Assembly: GCA_023212725.1 (NCBI GenBank)
Contig: JALBYF010000035.1
Coordinates: 124,001-188,000, forward strand
From: Tranzscheliella williamsii
Taxonomy: Eukaryota; Basidiomycota; Ustilaginomycetes; Ustilaginales; Ustilaginaceae
DNA length: 64,000 bases
Reading direction: 5' to 3'
The number at the start of each line of letters is the position of its first letter. The first letter of the stretch is position 1. This document shows, piece after piece, positions 48,864-59,717 of the stretch. The position numbers were made by a program, and so were the translations under genes. Under the pieces are notes generated by a model. The model had not been told where the DNA came from. It ran no database searches and saw only the letters and a list, made by a program, of their open reading frames with translations.

Positions 48864-51800
48864 CTAAGGGTCGGAGGAGGCGGGGGTGGGGGGGTTGGTG
48901 ATGGTGGAGTGGCGTGCGGCCTGGCGGATCTTTTTGATGCGCTCGCCGTAGGAGGGGCCGGGAGGCTTGGATGCGTCGGGGGCGAAGAGGTGGGAAAAGG
49001 AGGAGTCGGAGGTGCGCGGGCGCTTTGCGCTGGCGGCGGAGGCGTTGCTGTCGAGGCTCTCGCGCTCGGGGGTGGCGGCGCGGGGGGTGGGGAGGATCGA
49101 GGCCGGGAGGCGCGGGGCGGGCTGGGCGGCGTGTTCGCGCTCCTCGGCCGCGCGGACCGCCGCGTCCAGCTTGCCCTTGAGCCCGACGGTGGAGAAGCGC
49201 GAGCCGCCGCTTGATTGCCGCCGGTGCAGCCGCGACGACTTGCGGCTCCCCTTGTCGCTCCCCGCCCGCTCGTGCCGGTGCGTGTGGTTGTGCGCCAGCG
49301 AGCCCACATCGTGCTTGCCGTCGCAGCATGCGCGCACATTCGTCAGCCCGTCCCATCCCTCCGGCTCGTCCTCCTCCAGCATCTCCTCGGCCGTCTTCAG
49401 CCGCGGATCGTCCTCCGCCAAACCCTGCCGCATGGACAGCTGCGTGGCCGTCAGATCCAGCATGTCGTAGCTATCGTCCGCAGCATCTCCGCTGCGGACG
49501 CTCGCCGAGTAAAAGCCCCGCCGGACGCTGCCCGTTGGGCTCATCGAGATCGACATCTCTCGGTCGTACTCGTGCTGCTGCAGCCACGCCTTGGCTGGCA
49601 CATCCTTCCGTTTGCCAACAGAGGGGTACAGGACGCTCTGGGCGCCGGCGCTGGCGTTGCGTTTCCGGGGCGTCGATTCGTTCCGCAGAGCCTGGTCCGA
49701 CGAATGTCGCGACAGGAAGCTGCGCTGCGTCGTCAGCAGCCGCGAGCCAGTGCCCGAGGTGGCTGAGGCCACCGTCCGTGAGCGCTGTCGCTGGCCCAAA
49801 CTCCGTACAGCGAGCCCCGGGTCGTTTTCGGCGTCGCTGATCAGCTCGGGTGCAGCATTCGAGGCGATGACGGTAGCGTCTTGGATGGTCGGTCGGTGGA
49901 CGAGGTACTCGAGCGCAGCGAGCCACGCCTCGTGCCGCTCGCGGTTGGGCGCACTGATCTTGACTTCGCGCGAAGCGGTCGTGATGACGATGCTCTCGTG
50001 GTACAGACCGGGAGGGCTAGGGTTGCTGTCTTCAACCACGCGGACGCTCTCAATAGAGGCGCTCTTGCTCGTGCCTTCCGAGACCTTGGCTCCTCCCGGA
50101 TCGCTCAGCGTCCAGTACAGCATCTTGGTATACGGGTGCAGCCAGAAGTAGCGCTTGTGTCGCTTGTCCGAGTGGCCACCGCGGCCCATCGACTTTCTCG
50201 TATACTTGAACATGTACTCCCCGATCATTGTCTGCGTAATGGCGTGAATGATGGCAGGGTCCGTCGAGTCGGCGCCAAACTCAGAAAGGCCGCGGCTCTT
50301 GAGGCCGCTCCCAGCGGCACCAGGTCCTCGTGCCACAAACGTATCGTCACCCGCCTCGATATCCGAGGCTCGCGAAGACATGATGGACAAGCGACGGCTG
50401 ACCTCGGAGGTGACATCCGAGACGAACGAGGCGGCGGAGGATTGCCTGGGCCCGACGGTGGGGCGCTTCGAGCCTTTGGCTTTGTGGATTGAGGGCGATC
50501 TGCGGGAGCCGACGCTCTTGTGACCGGAAGACATGCCATTGTAGATGCTCGCGTCGAGTGGATGCTGCGTCCCTGACGCTGTGGTCTCGCCCGAGTACGT
50601 CCGCGACCGGACGCTGCCAGTGCCGGCACTGGTCTGTCGAGCGCGGCCGTTGGACGTGAAGGAGCTGGGCGGCGGGCCGCTGCGGTTGGATGTGCGGGAC
50701 ACGGAACGGTTCGGCTCGGTGCCTGGCGGGACCTGAAGGTGGCGCTGTGCGCGCGTCAGCAGGTCGGCGGGAGGGGGCGAAATGGGCCGCGCTGGTGGAG
50801 CCAATGCCGACACCGAGGCGCGTTTGATCGTCGAGCTGGGCGGCGGTGGCATGGCCGGTGGGGGAGGCATCGACATGACAGGCGGTTTCGTCTTGTCTGG
50901 CAGGGACGGGACGGGGGGGATGGCCTCTCCGGTTGTCCGGTCCGTCCCTCTGGACCAAGTGGAGTCGGTCGAAACGCGGCGGCTTTGGGTCGCAGCGGTG
51001 AAGGCGTCTGCGCTGTACATGACGGGTGCTGGCGACTCAGGGCGCAAGCCACCGTCGCGCATCCCACCGAAGGTGCTGACGGAATCGCGGGGCCGGTTGG
51101 AGCGGAGACCCCCAAGAATCATGACGCCGCCTTGCCCAACCAAATTGTCGTTGGGTTGCATTGGCGAGCTGGGCGCACTGAGGCGGGCATTCGAGAAAGT
51201 CGACAGAGGCCGCGGAGCGTGCTGCTGCCGCAGTTGCAGCTGGAACTGGGCCCAAGCCTGATCGTCGGTCTGGCAGGAGTTGTCTCTCAGATCGCCGGCC
51301 GGCGCTTTGTGTGCGGCTTCGTACCCCATACGCTCGCGCGACCTGCTGACCCGAGGCGAGCCGATCCCTTCCATGGCATCTTCGAATTCTTCGGTCTCGG
51401 TATCGCTGACAATGTCGTTCTTGGCCTGCAGCTGAGCTTCGGCCGCAGTAGCGGCGGCGAGTGCAGCGGCAGTGACGGCTTCGCCTTGAGAAATGGCCGA
51501 CTCCTGTTCTCGGATCTTTTTGTGGGCGGTGTTGAGCGCAGACTGGATCGTCTGAAGCTCCTTGTCCGACAACTGGCGGCTCTGCTCAGTCGACGATTTC
51601 TGTGCCGCAATAGCCGATTCCAGGTATCGGATCTTGGACTGAAGAGAGGTGATGGCGGCCTTGCTCTCCTCATGCTGCTTTTGCAGCTCCTGCTGGGCAG
51701 AAACGCTGTCCTTGAGCTTGGTTTCAGCTGCCTGACGAGCGGATTCCATCTCGTTCAGCTCCTGCTCGACAGCCGTACGAGCCGACAGGGCTGCACCCAG

Positions 51801-54800
51801 CTTCTCCTCCGCTTCCCGGTGGGCAGACAGAGTCTCACTCAGCTTCTTCTGCGTCTCCTGGTGTGCTGACGTGCTTTCCCTAAGCTTGGCGGCAGCCACT
51901 TCGTGTGCTTGGTGTGAGGTGTTGGCTTCCGCACGCAGCTGCGCCAGTTGAGCAGTCAGCGAATCGGTAGAGGTCTGCAGCTGTGCCAGCTGCGCCGCCA
52001 GAGCCTCCTTTTCGGTCGAGAGCTTGCTAGACTCAACCTTGTGCTCCTGGAGCGCCTGCTCACGCGCGGACAGTGTGGTCTTGTGGTCTGTCCGCAGCTG
52101 CGCGACGGCATCAGCATGTGAGCTTTCCAGCGCTTTGACGGCATCGTAGTGCTGTCGCTCTTTTGACGCGAGCGCCAGAGCGTGGGCAGCAGCCAGCTGT
52201 TCTTTCTCTGCCTCGGTAGCGGTGAGCGCTTCGGAGCGGGCGGCAACGGCAGCGGCGGCGGCAGCTGCCTCCTCCTCGCGCTGGCGCGTCAGTTCCGAGG
52301 CCGCCTCTTCCTGCCGTCGGATCTTTTCATTGACCATATGGAGGTTCGATCGGACTTCGGCGAGCTCGCTTTCCGTTGTCTGATGGGCGAGCTGCAACGC
52401 TGAGGACGCTTTGTTCGCTTGATCCAGCTCCTCTCGCAAAGCTTGGATAGTGGCCTGGAGCTTTTCGACTTCAACCTTGGCCTCGGTGAGCTCTTGCCGA
52501 GTGGTCGTGAGGGTACGCTGAAGTTCTTCGACCTCATTTTTGCTTCCTTGAAGGTCATCCTGGAGAGCGCTAATGGTGTTCTGGAGTTTGTCGATTTCGG
52601 CTCTGTTCGCAGCGAGCTGCTTTTCGCGAGCCTCCAGCTCCTTGGCGTGCCCAGCACGGAGGGTGGCGAGCTCGGTGGCGCTTCTGTGTTCGAGATCCTT
52701 GTGCATCTTCTGCTGCTGCTCAAGCTCGGCACCTGCGTCTTGCAGCGATTGCTCACGGAGAGCCAAGAGCTGCTGGTGTTCGGTTCCGAGACGTTCGAGG
52801 ACATCTGCGTGCGAGTCCTGGAGCGACTGGATGGCTTCTTGGTGCTGAAGGTCCTTCTGGCTGAGCGCAAAGGAGTGCGAAGCTTCCTTGAGCTCTCTCT
52901 CGTCCTTCATTTTCCTCTCAAAGTCCTCGCTGCTGGTTTTGTGTTCTGCGACCAACTCAGCAAGCGCGGCGCTGGACGCTGCAACCTGCTCGGCAAGTGC
53001 TCTGGAGTGTCGTGACCTGGCCTCGGCCAGGGCCGCCTCGTGTACCTTGGTTCGCTCGGCGAGAGTGGAAGCCAAGGTCCTGGCATGGTCCTGGTCCTTG
53101 AGCGCAATGGCGCGGCTGTGCTCACCCTTGAGGTCTTCCAGTTCGTTGTGGTGCGCCTGTTTCAAGCTGTCGAGTGCCTGAGCATGCTGACCGGCCAGCT
53201 GGGTTATCTCGGCGGCATGGCTGGAATGGATGGCGGTGATGGTCTCGGCATGTTGCTGATCTCTCAGTTCAAGGGCGGGGGCCACCAGGTCCGGAATGTC
53301 ATCGGTCTGCATGCCCATCTCAGTCATTTCCTTCTCCTCCTCGAACTGAGAGGCCAGCCCTTCCAGCCCTTCCAGCTCGTTTCCGAGCGCGCTTGGTTCG
53401 TACGCAGCTGAGGCGGGTCGCACGGTGGCGCCGCTGCGGCGACCGGCCGTAGGAAGCTTTCTCTGGAATGCGCTCTCCTCTTCTTGCTCGGCGAGAACGG
53501 CGGTGCGAGAGAGCGGACTGCTACCGATGGACGGCCGTGATCCGTGACCGCGCCTTGATGTTCTGGAAACGGTACTGTCGGTGCTTGAATTGGCCGGGTC
53601 CGCACGAAGCATGTCGGCAAAGGCGGGATCCATGCCATCGAGACTGGCCCGCGACGGAGACTGGTCCTCCTGCGCCGGAGGCGACCGCAGCGACGACTCG
53701 TCCTCTGATTCGCCATATTCGATAATGGATTCGGTAGAGTTGCTCGAGATCATTCCCATCTTGCGTCCGAGGCGCGGGCGGAGCGAGGACCCGGACCGAT
53801 GGGCGCGCCTATTGGCGGCGCCACGATCCGACGGGCTGTTCAAGTTGGCGTCGTCGATCCAGTGGAGCTCTTCGTCTTCGCTGGTCTCGACATCGTCGTC
53901 GAGGCCCTGAGGGAGTTTGACGCCTGCCTTGGCCAGCATTCGCTTGAGCTCTGTATTCTGCTCCCGAGCGCGTCGCTTCTCGGCGGCGTCCTTGCCGGCT
54001 TTGCGTTGAACGATGGCGAGCTTGGCACGAAGGTCTTGCGCTTCCTTGTCGCGGCCAAGTCGATTGGCAAGTGGCGACAAGGTTGCACCGTCAGCGGAGT
54101 AGACAGAGTCGCCTGGTGACTGCGGGCCATCACCTCCGCTGCGGAGGCGGGTGCCGATAACATCGGCATCCTCGGTGTTGTCATCTTGCATTGTGTCGGA
54201 CATGAAGCTATGCGAAGCGCTTCGCGAAACGCCACCTTGATTGGTGAGCTGCTGTGTCTTGAATCTTTGCAGTTCGCTCTGGAGGTCGGAAACGTCCCTC
54301 TGCATGCCGGCGCGCTCCCTCCGCGCCAGGGCGGTCTCGGTCTCTCGTGACTTGTTGAGACGCTCGATCTCGGCGACATGTGCGTCGATCTGAAGACGCT
54401 GCGAGTCGACGGACTCTCTGGTTTTGACCACTTCCTGGTTCAAGCGCATGTTGTCGAGCTCAGCTTTTTTGAGTGCGCTCTTGACCTCACCGAGCTGCTC
54501 CTCGAGATTCTGCTTGGATACGTTAAGATCCCAATTTTCCTGCTTGAGCGCATCTTCGGTCTCGGTCATCTGAAGGACCCGAGGCTTGTACTGATCGAGC
54601 TGCTTTTCGAGATCGGTATGCAATCGTTCCAGGGAGACGCGCTGGTCGTCACGCTCTTTGAGCAGGCCTTGGAGCCGCCTGACCTCTTGAACGAGGCCGG
54701 CTTGGATTTCGTTGATTAGATCGGTATCGGCCTTTGCCTGGCGGGCGGCGGCGTTGCGAGTGCGGCGATCACCTTGGCGAGGTGTGGTGCTGGTAGACTG

Positions 54801-55595
54801 TGCCGGAGAGCGGCCCGGGGTGGCGGTAAGGTTGCGGATGGCATTGGCAACGCGTGTCGCTTTGTTGGGCGTCTCCGCGAGACTGAGCATAGACACTTCG
54901 GCGACGTCACCGTTGGTCATGTCTACGTTGTGAAGAGTGATCTCGGAGAAGAGCTTCCTCTTTTGCTTCTCGAGCTCTTGGATCTCGGCGTCGACCCTTT
55001 CGCCGAGGTGGCGGATGCGGGCCTCGGATTGCGCACTGTCGTGGCCATTCTCGGAAGGGTCCTCGGCGGCGCTGAGTTCTTCCGCCAGCTCGTCGATAAG
55101 AGACTCGATCTTGGTCCTGAGCTCGAGCAGACCTTGGCCCAGAAGGCCTGCCGAGTTGACGTGGCCCTCGTTCTCTTCGCGCAAGACCTGAAGACGTTCT
55201 TTGGCAAGGCGCGACATGACCATTGCGTTGCCCTGGTCGGACGATTCGGGGTCGAGCGATGCTGCGGACGAAGGACGCGAGGGGGAGGCAGGAGCTGCGG
55301 CAGCATCGGTGTGCCGCAAGTGTGGTGCGCCGAGGTTGGTGGAATCGAGCAGCGCCCTATGTTCGATGGGGAGCGGTTGGGGAAGGGGTGGGGGCGCGGG
55401 CGTGTTGAAGTCGCTTTTGCGGCCTTTGCGGAGGGAAGAGCCAGGCCGAGGAGGTGGCTTGAAGTTGAGACCCGAGTTCATGTGTACGTCCTTGGGCGAG
55501 GCCGGATAGGTGTGCTTGGGCGCTGGGGAAGGCGAAGGCGGCGCATTGCCCTCGAAGAGACCCTCGTTGCTGCTGTCGGCAGCCGAGATATCCAT
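48864..55595 (-). CDS. NUM1/ApsA/Mcp5-type cortical anchor: giant coiled coil plus C-terminal PH domain
   Basis: 2243 residues, single exon. A disordered head (1-110) is followed by coiled coils at roughly 130-240 and 310-480 and a long run from about 770 to 1440. A Pro-rich region comes next, then the Mcp5-type PH domain at about 1785-1905: AIIHAITQTMIGEYMFKYTR, KRYFWLHPYTKMLYWTL, and REVKISAPNRERHEAWLAAL. A basic tail follows. Known members (yeast Num1, Aspergillus ApsA, fission yeast Mcp5) bind membrane phosphoinositides through this PH domain and tether dynein or mitochondria at the cortex. No Num1-style 64-residue repeats are visible. The start is at MDISAADSSNEG, the only nearby ATG. 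The symbol is left blank because smut 'Num1' names another protein. Confidence 0.85.
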   Translation of the reverse strand: MDISAADSSNEGLFEGNAPPSPSPAPKHTYPASPKDVHMNSGLNFKPPPRPGSSLRKGRKSDFNTPAPPPLPQPLPIEHRALLDSTNLGAPHLRHTDAAAAPASPSRPSSAASLDPESSDQGNAMVMSRLAKERLQVLREENEGHVNSAGLLGQGLLELRTKIESLIDELAEELSAAEDPSENGHDSAQSEARIRHLGERVDAEIQELEKQKRKLFSEITLHNVDMTNGDVAEVSMLSLAETPNKATRVANAIRNLTATPGRSPAQSTSTTPRQGDRRTRNAAARQAKADTDLINEIQAGLVQEVRRLQGLLKERDDQRVSLERLHTDLEKQLDQYKPRVLQMTETEDALKQENWDLNVSKQNLEEQLGEVKSALKKAELDNMRLNQEVVKTRESVDSQRLQIDAHVAEIERLNKSRETETALARRERAGMQRDVSDLQSELQRFKTQQLTNQGGVSRSASHSFMSDTMQDDNTEDADVIGTRLRSGGDGPQSPGDSVYSADGATLSPLANRLGRDKEAQDLRAKLAIVQRKAGKDAAEKRRAREQNTELKRMLAKAGVKLPQGLDDDVETSEDEELHWIDDANLNSPSDRGAANRRAHRSGSSLRPRLGRKMGMISSNSTESIIEYGESEDESSLRSPPAQEDQSPSRASLDGMDPAFADMLRADPANSSTDSTVSRTSRRGHGSRPSIGSSPLSRTAVLAEQEEESAFQRKLPTAGRRSGATVRPASAAYEPSALGNELEGLEGLASQFEEEKEMTEMGMQTDDIPDLVAPALELRDQQHAETITAIHSSHAAEITQLAGQHAQALDSLKQAHHNELEDLKGEHSRAIALKDQDHARTLASTLAERTKVHEAALAEARSRHSRALAEQVAASSAALAELVAEHKTSSEDFERKMKDERELKEASHSFALSQKDLQHQEAIQSLQDSHADVLERLGTEHQQLLALREQSLQDAGAELEQQQKMHKDLEHRSATELATLRAGHAKELEAREKQLAANRAEIDKLQNTISALQDDLQGSKNEVEELQRTLTTTRQELTEAKVEVEKLQATIQALREELDQANKASSALQLAHQTTESELAEVRSNLHMVNEKIRRQEEAASELTRQREEEAAAAAAAVAARSEALTATEAEKEQLAAAHALALASKERQHYDAVKALESSHADAVAQLRTDHKTTLSAREQALQEHKVESSKLSTEKEALAAQLAQLQTSTDSLTAQLAQLRAEANTSHQAHEVAAAKLRESTSAHQETQKKLSETLSAHREAEEKLGAALSARTAVEQELNEMESARQAAETKLKDSVSAQQELQKQHEESKAAITSLQSKIRYLESAIAAQKSSTEQSRQLSDKELQTIQSALNTAHKKIREQESAISQGEAVTAAALAAATAAEAQLQAKNDIVSDTETEEFEDAMEGIGSPRVSRSRERMGYEAAHKAPAGDLRDNSCQTDDQAWAQFQLQLRQQHAPRPLSTFSNARLSAPSSPMQPNDNLVGQGGVMILGGLRSNRPRDSVSTFGGMRDGGLRPESPAPVMYSADAFTAATQSRRVSTDSTWSRGTDRTTGEAIPPVPSLPDKTKPPVMSMPPPPAMPPPPSSTIKRASVSALAPPARPISPPPADLLTRAQRHLQVPPGTEPNRSVSRTSNRSGPPPSSFTSNGRARQTSAGTGSVRSRTYSGETTASGTQHPLDASIYNGMSSGHKSVGSRRSPSIHKAKGSKRPTVGPRQSSAASFVSDVTSEVSRRLSIMSSRASDIEAGDDTFVARGPGAAGSGLKSRGLSEFGADSTDPAIIHAITQTMIGEYMFKYTRKSMGRGGHSDKRHKRYFWLHPYTKMLYWTLSDPGGAKVSEGTSKSASIESVRVVEDSNPSPPGLYHESIVITTASREVKISAPNRERHEAWLAALEYLVHRPTIQDATVIASNAAPELISDAENDPGLAVRSLGQRQRSRTVASATSGTGSRLLTTQRSFLSRHSSDQALRNESTPRKRNASAGAQSVLYPSVGKRKDVPAKAWLQQHEYDREMSISMSPTGSVRRGFYSASVRSGDAADDSYDMLDLTATQLSMRQGLAEDDPRLKTAEEMLEEDEPEGWDGLTNVRACCDGKHDVGSLAHNHTHRHERAGSDKGSRKSSRLHRRQSSGGSRFSTVGLKGKLDAAVRAAEEREHAAQPAPRLPASILPTPRAATPERESLDSNASAASAKRPRTSDSSFSHLFAPDASKPPGPSYGERIKKIRQAARHSTITNPPTPASSDP

Positions 55596-57216
55596 GATGG
55601 CGACGACGCCCTACGCCTTGAATCCGAGTGTGGCTAGCAGCCAGAGTACGCTGCTCGTGACAGTGTTGACAGAGAGCACGGTAGCACTGCGGCAGGTAGG
55701 AAAATTACGGGGTTACACTGTACAGCTTGAAACAGCTGCGTCAAAAAAGGGCCTGTTAAGAGCGGGCAAGGGTGCTGAAATTCGTTGTAGCCGTCAGTTC
55801 GTGAAGCTGGCGCGGGGAAAAAGAGTGTCAAAGTGTTCAACGGGACGAAGCGAGAGATGAGAGAAGGAATGTGCGAGATGAAGAGAAGGACCGTTGTGCG
55901 AGCGAGATGAACGCGCGAGCGAGGGGACGTTAACGAGAGCAAGAGAGAGGAAGACCGAGGTCAGCAATCAGGGCGGGACAAAACACGGATGGTCTACGCC
56001 GCTTTTGTTGGTCGGAGCAGAGACGGACAGGAGGAGGAGGACAGGGCAGGGTGGTGGAAGGAGACACGAGGGCGGAAGGGATGTAGCGCCCCTTAGCGCT
56101 AACGTGGAAGGACCAAAGCCTAACACGCGCAGGCCAAAGAGGCTCACAACCAACACCAACACCGAGGACAGTTGAAGTCGGCCCAAGTTGACTTAGTGTT
56201 GACTTTGCTGAGAAGTGGGACGCTGAGCCGCTTCAAAACACTCTTTGTGTGAATTTGAATGCGACGGGCTGGCCTCTCCCCTGTCTTTCCTTCCGCCTTG
56301 GCTACCATTTTCTGAATTTCGGCTGGTTCGGAATCGCGTGTTGCTTGCTGAAAGCTGCGACGCGGATTGTAAGATCGCAGGAGCGTATTATTGTTGTTGG
56401 TGCGTGCTTCTGCTGGCTGCTTGCATTCTGCGTGGCAAGCTGAGCATGCTCGCTGCGCGCGTGCGTGTGCAAGCGAAGTTATGTTTCGAAAAGAAGCACA
56501 CCGCTGCTGGGGACAGAACGGCCTTGATTGGCTGCTGGGCATGCGCATTGCAGGTTGACTTTGCAGCTTGTGAGGCGAGCACGGTGGGGGTTGTGGCGGC
56601 TGGTGTCGGCGCGGGGAGTGACGGGGCGGGGAGACGGCGACGGTGCGGTGGCAGGGAAGGGTACTTACGGGTAAGCTACGCGGGTCGTGCGGTCGTGAGC
56701 GTCGTGGGGCGGCGTGGCGAGGTGTCGTGCAGGGCGTGCGGCTCGTTGAAGACGGATACGTAAGGTGTGGCGGCAAGCAGGTCGTGCGCCGTGGGCAGGC
56801 GGTGGCGACAGCGACGGGATGATGGAGGAAGAGGCGAGCCATGCAGGCTGCAAGGGGCCGCCGCCTCAGCAACGGCACGCCGCCCCGCTCCACTCAGCGC
56901 AGCACAGCAACGCCGTGCTTACATCCCGCACCCACCGCACGCGCTGCCACCCCTCTGCATCGGCGCGATTTTATCACGTGACCAGCCCTCCTCCCTCCCT
57001 CGTCACTGCGCATACGCGCTACAACACCTGCCCAGGCTTTCCTCATGCCTCATCCGCTACCGCAGATCCTACACAACCGGGAGATGGCAAAACGGACGAA
57101 AAAAAAGGTAGAAACAACGGGCAAGCAAAAGTACAAGACCTAAGCGACAGAGGGAGCATGCCAAGCACCGACGCGGGAGAAACGGAGAAAGGAGAAGCGA
57201 TTGCCGCTGCGCTAGA
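55596..57216. other. Intergenic upstream of the NUM1-like gene / downstream of VTS1
   Basis: 1.6 kb in tandem orientation, the longest gene-free gap outside the repeat island. Frames on both strands (for example 56144-56893 minus) are Arg/Pro/His-rich with no domain. A purine-rich leader (gagagaggaag type) covers ~55850-56080. Nothing else was recognised. Confidence 0.45.
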
Positions 57217-57832
57217 CTACTGTTTGCCTGCGCTGCCAAGCTCGCGATCGACTTCTTGCGCATCGTTGCTCTCGCCTGCCTCCTCGCCGTCCAGCTCCGG
57301 CTTGTCGCTGCCACTACCGCTGCCGCTGCCGCTACCGGGCACGCCGGAGCCGGGCTCGTCCTCGCCATCCATCTTGATACCGTACTTCTTGCGTACGCCT
57401 TCAAAGGTCTTGAGCATCTTTCTTCGCGCTCCGAGCGCAGCCACTCCCTTGTCCACCAGCGCCTGGTCGTCCATCAGCACCATCTCTTTCCAATGGCTGC
57501 TCTCGAAGTTGGGCGTATACTTGTGCAGGCGTAAGTGGCGCAGCCATGCCGCAACGTCGTTCAGCACGCTGATGTCCGCCACCTCCTCTTCTCCCCCGCC
57601 GCTTCCACCGCCCGCACCTCCACCGCCGCTGCCGCTTCCGCCGGAGGGCATCCCCGGAAGCGCTGCAGGTCGGCCGGAAGGTGAACTGCCGTTGCGCGGG
57701 CTTCTCCGCCCTGCCTGGACACCCAGACCGGGCGAGAGCGCACCGCTGCCAAATCCTCGCAGATTGCGTCCGTGCTGCTGCTGCTGCTGTTGTTGCTGCT
57801 GTTGCTGTTGCCGTTGCTGTTGCCTTTGCTGC

Positions 57833-57864
<32 letters not shown>

Positions 57865-58520
57865 GGCCAGCACAGCAAGACTCTGCTGATTCTGTTGAAT
57901 TTGCTGCTGCATGGTCAGGAGCTGGGCGGCGCTCATGTTGTTCAGGTTGAGTCCGCTCATGGCAGCCATGGCGTTCATCATCTGCAGATTGAGCGGGTTC
58001 GACAGACCGCCGGACGGGCTCTGCAGACCGGCCAGAGCATTGGGGCTCATGGGAGGAACGTTGAACTGGTTGACACCGAACGAAGAGGGCGCGTTGAGGC
58101 CGCCTCGGCCAAAGTTGTCGTTCTGACCCCAGCCGGGCTGTGCCGCCATATTGGGAGAGACGCCCGGGCTGGTCTGATCGTACATCTGACCCTGACCGAA
58201 GCCGATGTTGCCGTTCTGATTGCTCTTCCTCCGGTAGCGCGGTGCATCCTGGTCGACCATGACGCGACCGTTGCCCTGCTGCTGCAGGCTGGCCAGCTGG
58301 GCTGCCGCGCTCTCGAGGTTGACGTTGGCATCGCCTGTGCCCGCCTTGTCATTGTCCGAAAACATCGGTACAAGGGGAGTGTTGACCATGCTCGACCAGT
58401 TGCCCGTGGCACTAATCGGAGACAGCTGATCGTCCAAAGGCCCACTAGCGCGTGGAGAGCGGCCAGTAGCGTTGCTCAGATCTGTCGACTTGGGCCGAGA
58501 TGAGTCGCCCGAGACGTTTC

Positions 58521-58576
<56 letters not shown>

Positions 58577-59466
58577 GGATTAGGCGAGCCGCCGCGTTCC
58601 TGCACCTGATCGAGCTGGCCGCCGGTATAGTTGCGGCTCTCGCCGAGCAGAGTGCCGGGAGCCGAGGTGCGGTTGGCCTTGAGCTTGGCGCGCTGCGCAG
58701 CTAAAGTCGAAGCGGCGTCGGCGTTTCCCTGGTTGTACATCGCGGCAACGTTAGGGGACAGGAATCCAGCAGCGTCGGAAGATTGACGATAGCCCCGGTT
58801 GCCGGGGGAGGCGGGCGCTTTCATAGCACCGGGAGACTTGAGACCCAGGCTAGCCAGCTTTGCCTCCATCTGTTCGGCCATGGAACTGTTGTGGTGGCTG
58901 GGAGAGAGCAGCGCGGAGACAGGGTCGCTGCGGGCCATCTGCTGGAGCACGGTGATAAAGAAGCGGATCTGCACCTGCGTAGATTCCTGCAGCAAGCTGT
59001 AGAGTGCGGCAGTCCGCTCGGCTTCGGACAGCACGCGGAACCACTGCTCGATGGCACTCAGCTCCTCTTTGAAATTCTGATCAAGCGAGGCAGCGGCCAT
59101 CTCCTCGAGAGTGGCCTCGTAATGCTGCAGATCCTCGAACCACCGGTCGATAGCCTCGGTCTCGGGCGTACCGTGATGATTCATGCTGGGCAGCATGTCA
59201 GAGCTGGGACGGAGGCCGCGAGCGCTGTTGGTCCCGGGCAACATGCTGGCGGCGCCGCCTACGGAAGGGCTGCGCATGGCGCTGTCGTGACCGGCATTGC
59301 CCTGCTGAGCCATGCGCATCATGTGTTCAGTGGGAGCGCCCTTGCCGAGCGAATATCGGCCGTGGGGATTCATGTGGGAAGAGTTGGTTCCGATCGGGGA
59401 GCTGGCGCGGTTGATGCTGGCGCTGGACGGAGAAAGAGGGGCTCGTAAGGATCCGAAATCGGCCAT
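57217..59466 (-). CDS. VTS1: VTS1, SAM-domain RNA-binding post-transcriptional regulator
   Basis: 749 residues, single exon. The N-terminal Vts1 domain lies at about 95-190: IDRWFEDLQHYEATLEEMAA, then FKEELSAIEQWFRVLS and ALYSLLQESTQVQIRFFITV. A SAM domain at about 630-695 carries VLNDVAAWLRHLRLHKYTPN, then WKEMVLMDDQALVDKGVAAL and GARRKMLKTFEGVRKKYG, the Smaug-type RNA hairpin-binding helix set. Family role: binds Smaug recognition element hairpins in mRNA and triggers deadenylation through Ccr4-Not in the cytoplasm. Two poly-Gln regions lie between the domains. The C-terminal 35 residues are Gly/Ser and acidic. The start is at MADFGSLRAP. Confidence 0.93.
57774..57864. repeat. Interrupted poly-Gln (CTG/TTG on plus strand) tract in VTS1
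   Basis: About 30 codons of Gln broken by a few Arg, from mixed CAG/CAA codons on the coding strand. It lies shortly before the SAM domain. Confidence 0.9.
58525..58575. repeat. Pure trinucleotide microsatellite (CTG)17 in VTS1
   Basis: 17 uninterrupted CTG units on the plus strand, CAG on the coding strand, encode poly-Gln. It is slippage-prone and length variation between strains is expected. Confidence 0.92.
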
Positions 59467-59717
59467 GTCTGCACGAGGAGGGGTTGAAAAGGTAAAGGGT
59501 CAATTTCTGAGCGTGCTGACGGGAGGGCTATTCTGGTTCAGTGGGCCAGCCAAGCGGCCGCCAGCAGACGGGAGCCGCACAAAGGGGGCGACCTCATGTG
59601 ACGCAAGCATATGAAGATGCATGCTGATGAAGGTGCGAGCATAGAGACACCTGTGGACGCCGAGACAATGCTTCGCGGGGCCCGGACGGTAGGAGGCGTA
59701 GTGGCCGCTTGGCGTGG
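59467..59717. other. Short gap, VTS1 5' / small gene 3'
   Basis: 251 bp, tandem orientation. The VTS1 promoter presumably lies here and over the 3' part of the next gene. No element was identified. Confidence 0.4.

Noticed and set aside
56144..56893. 249-codon minus-strand frame upstream of the NUM1-like gene
   Set aside because: Arg/Pro/His-rich with no conserved segment, and a mirror frame on the plus strand is equally open.
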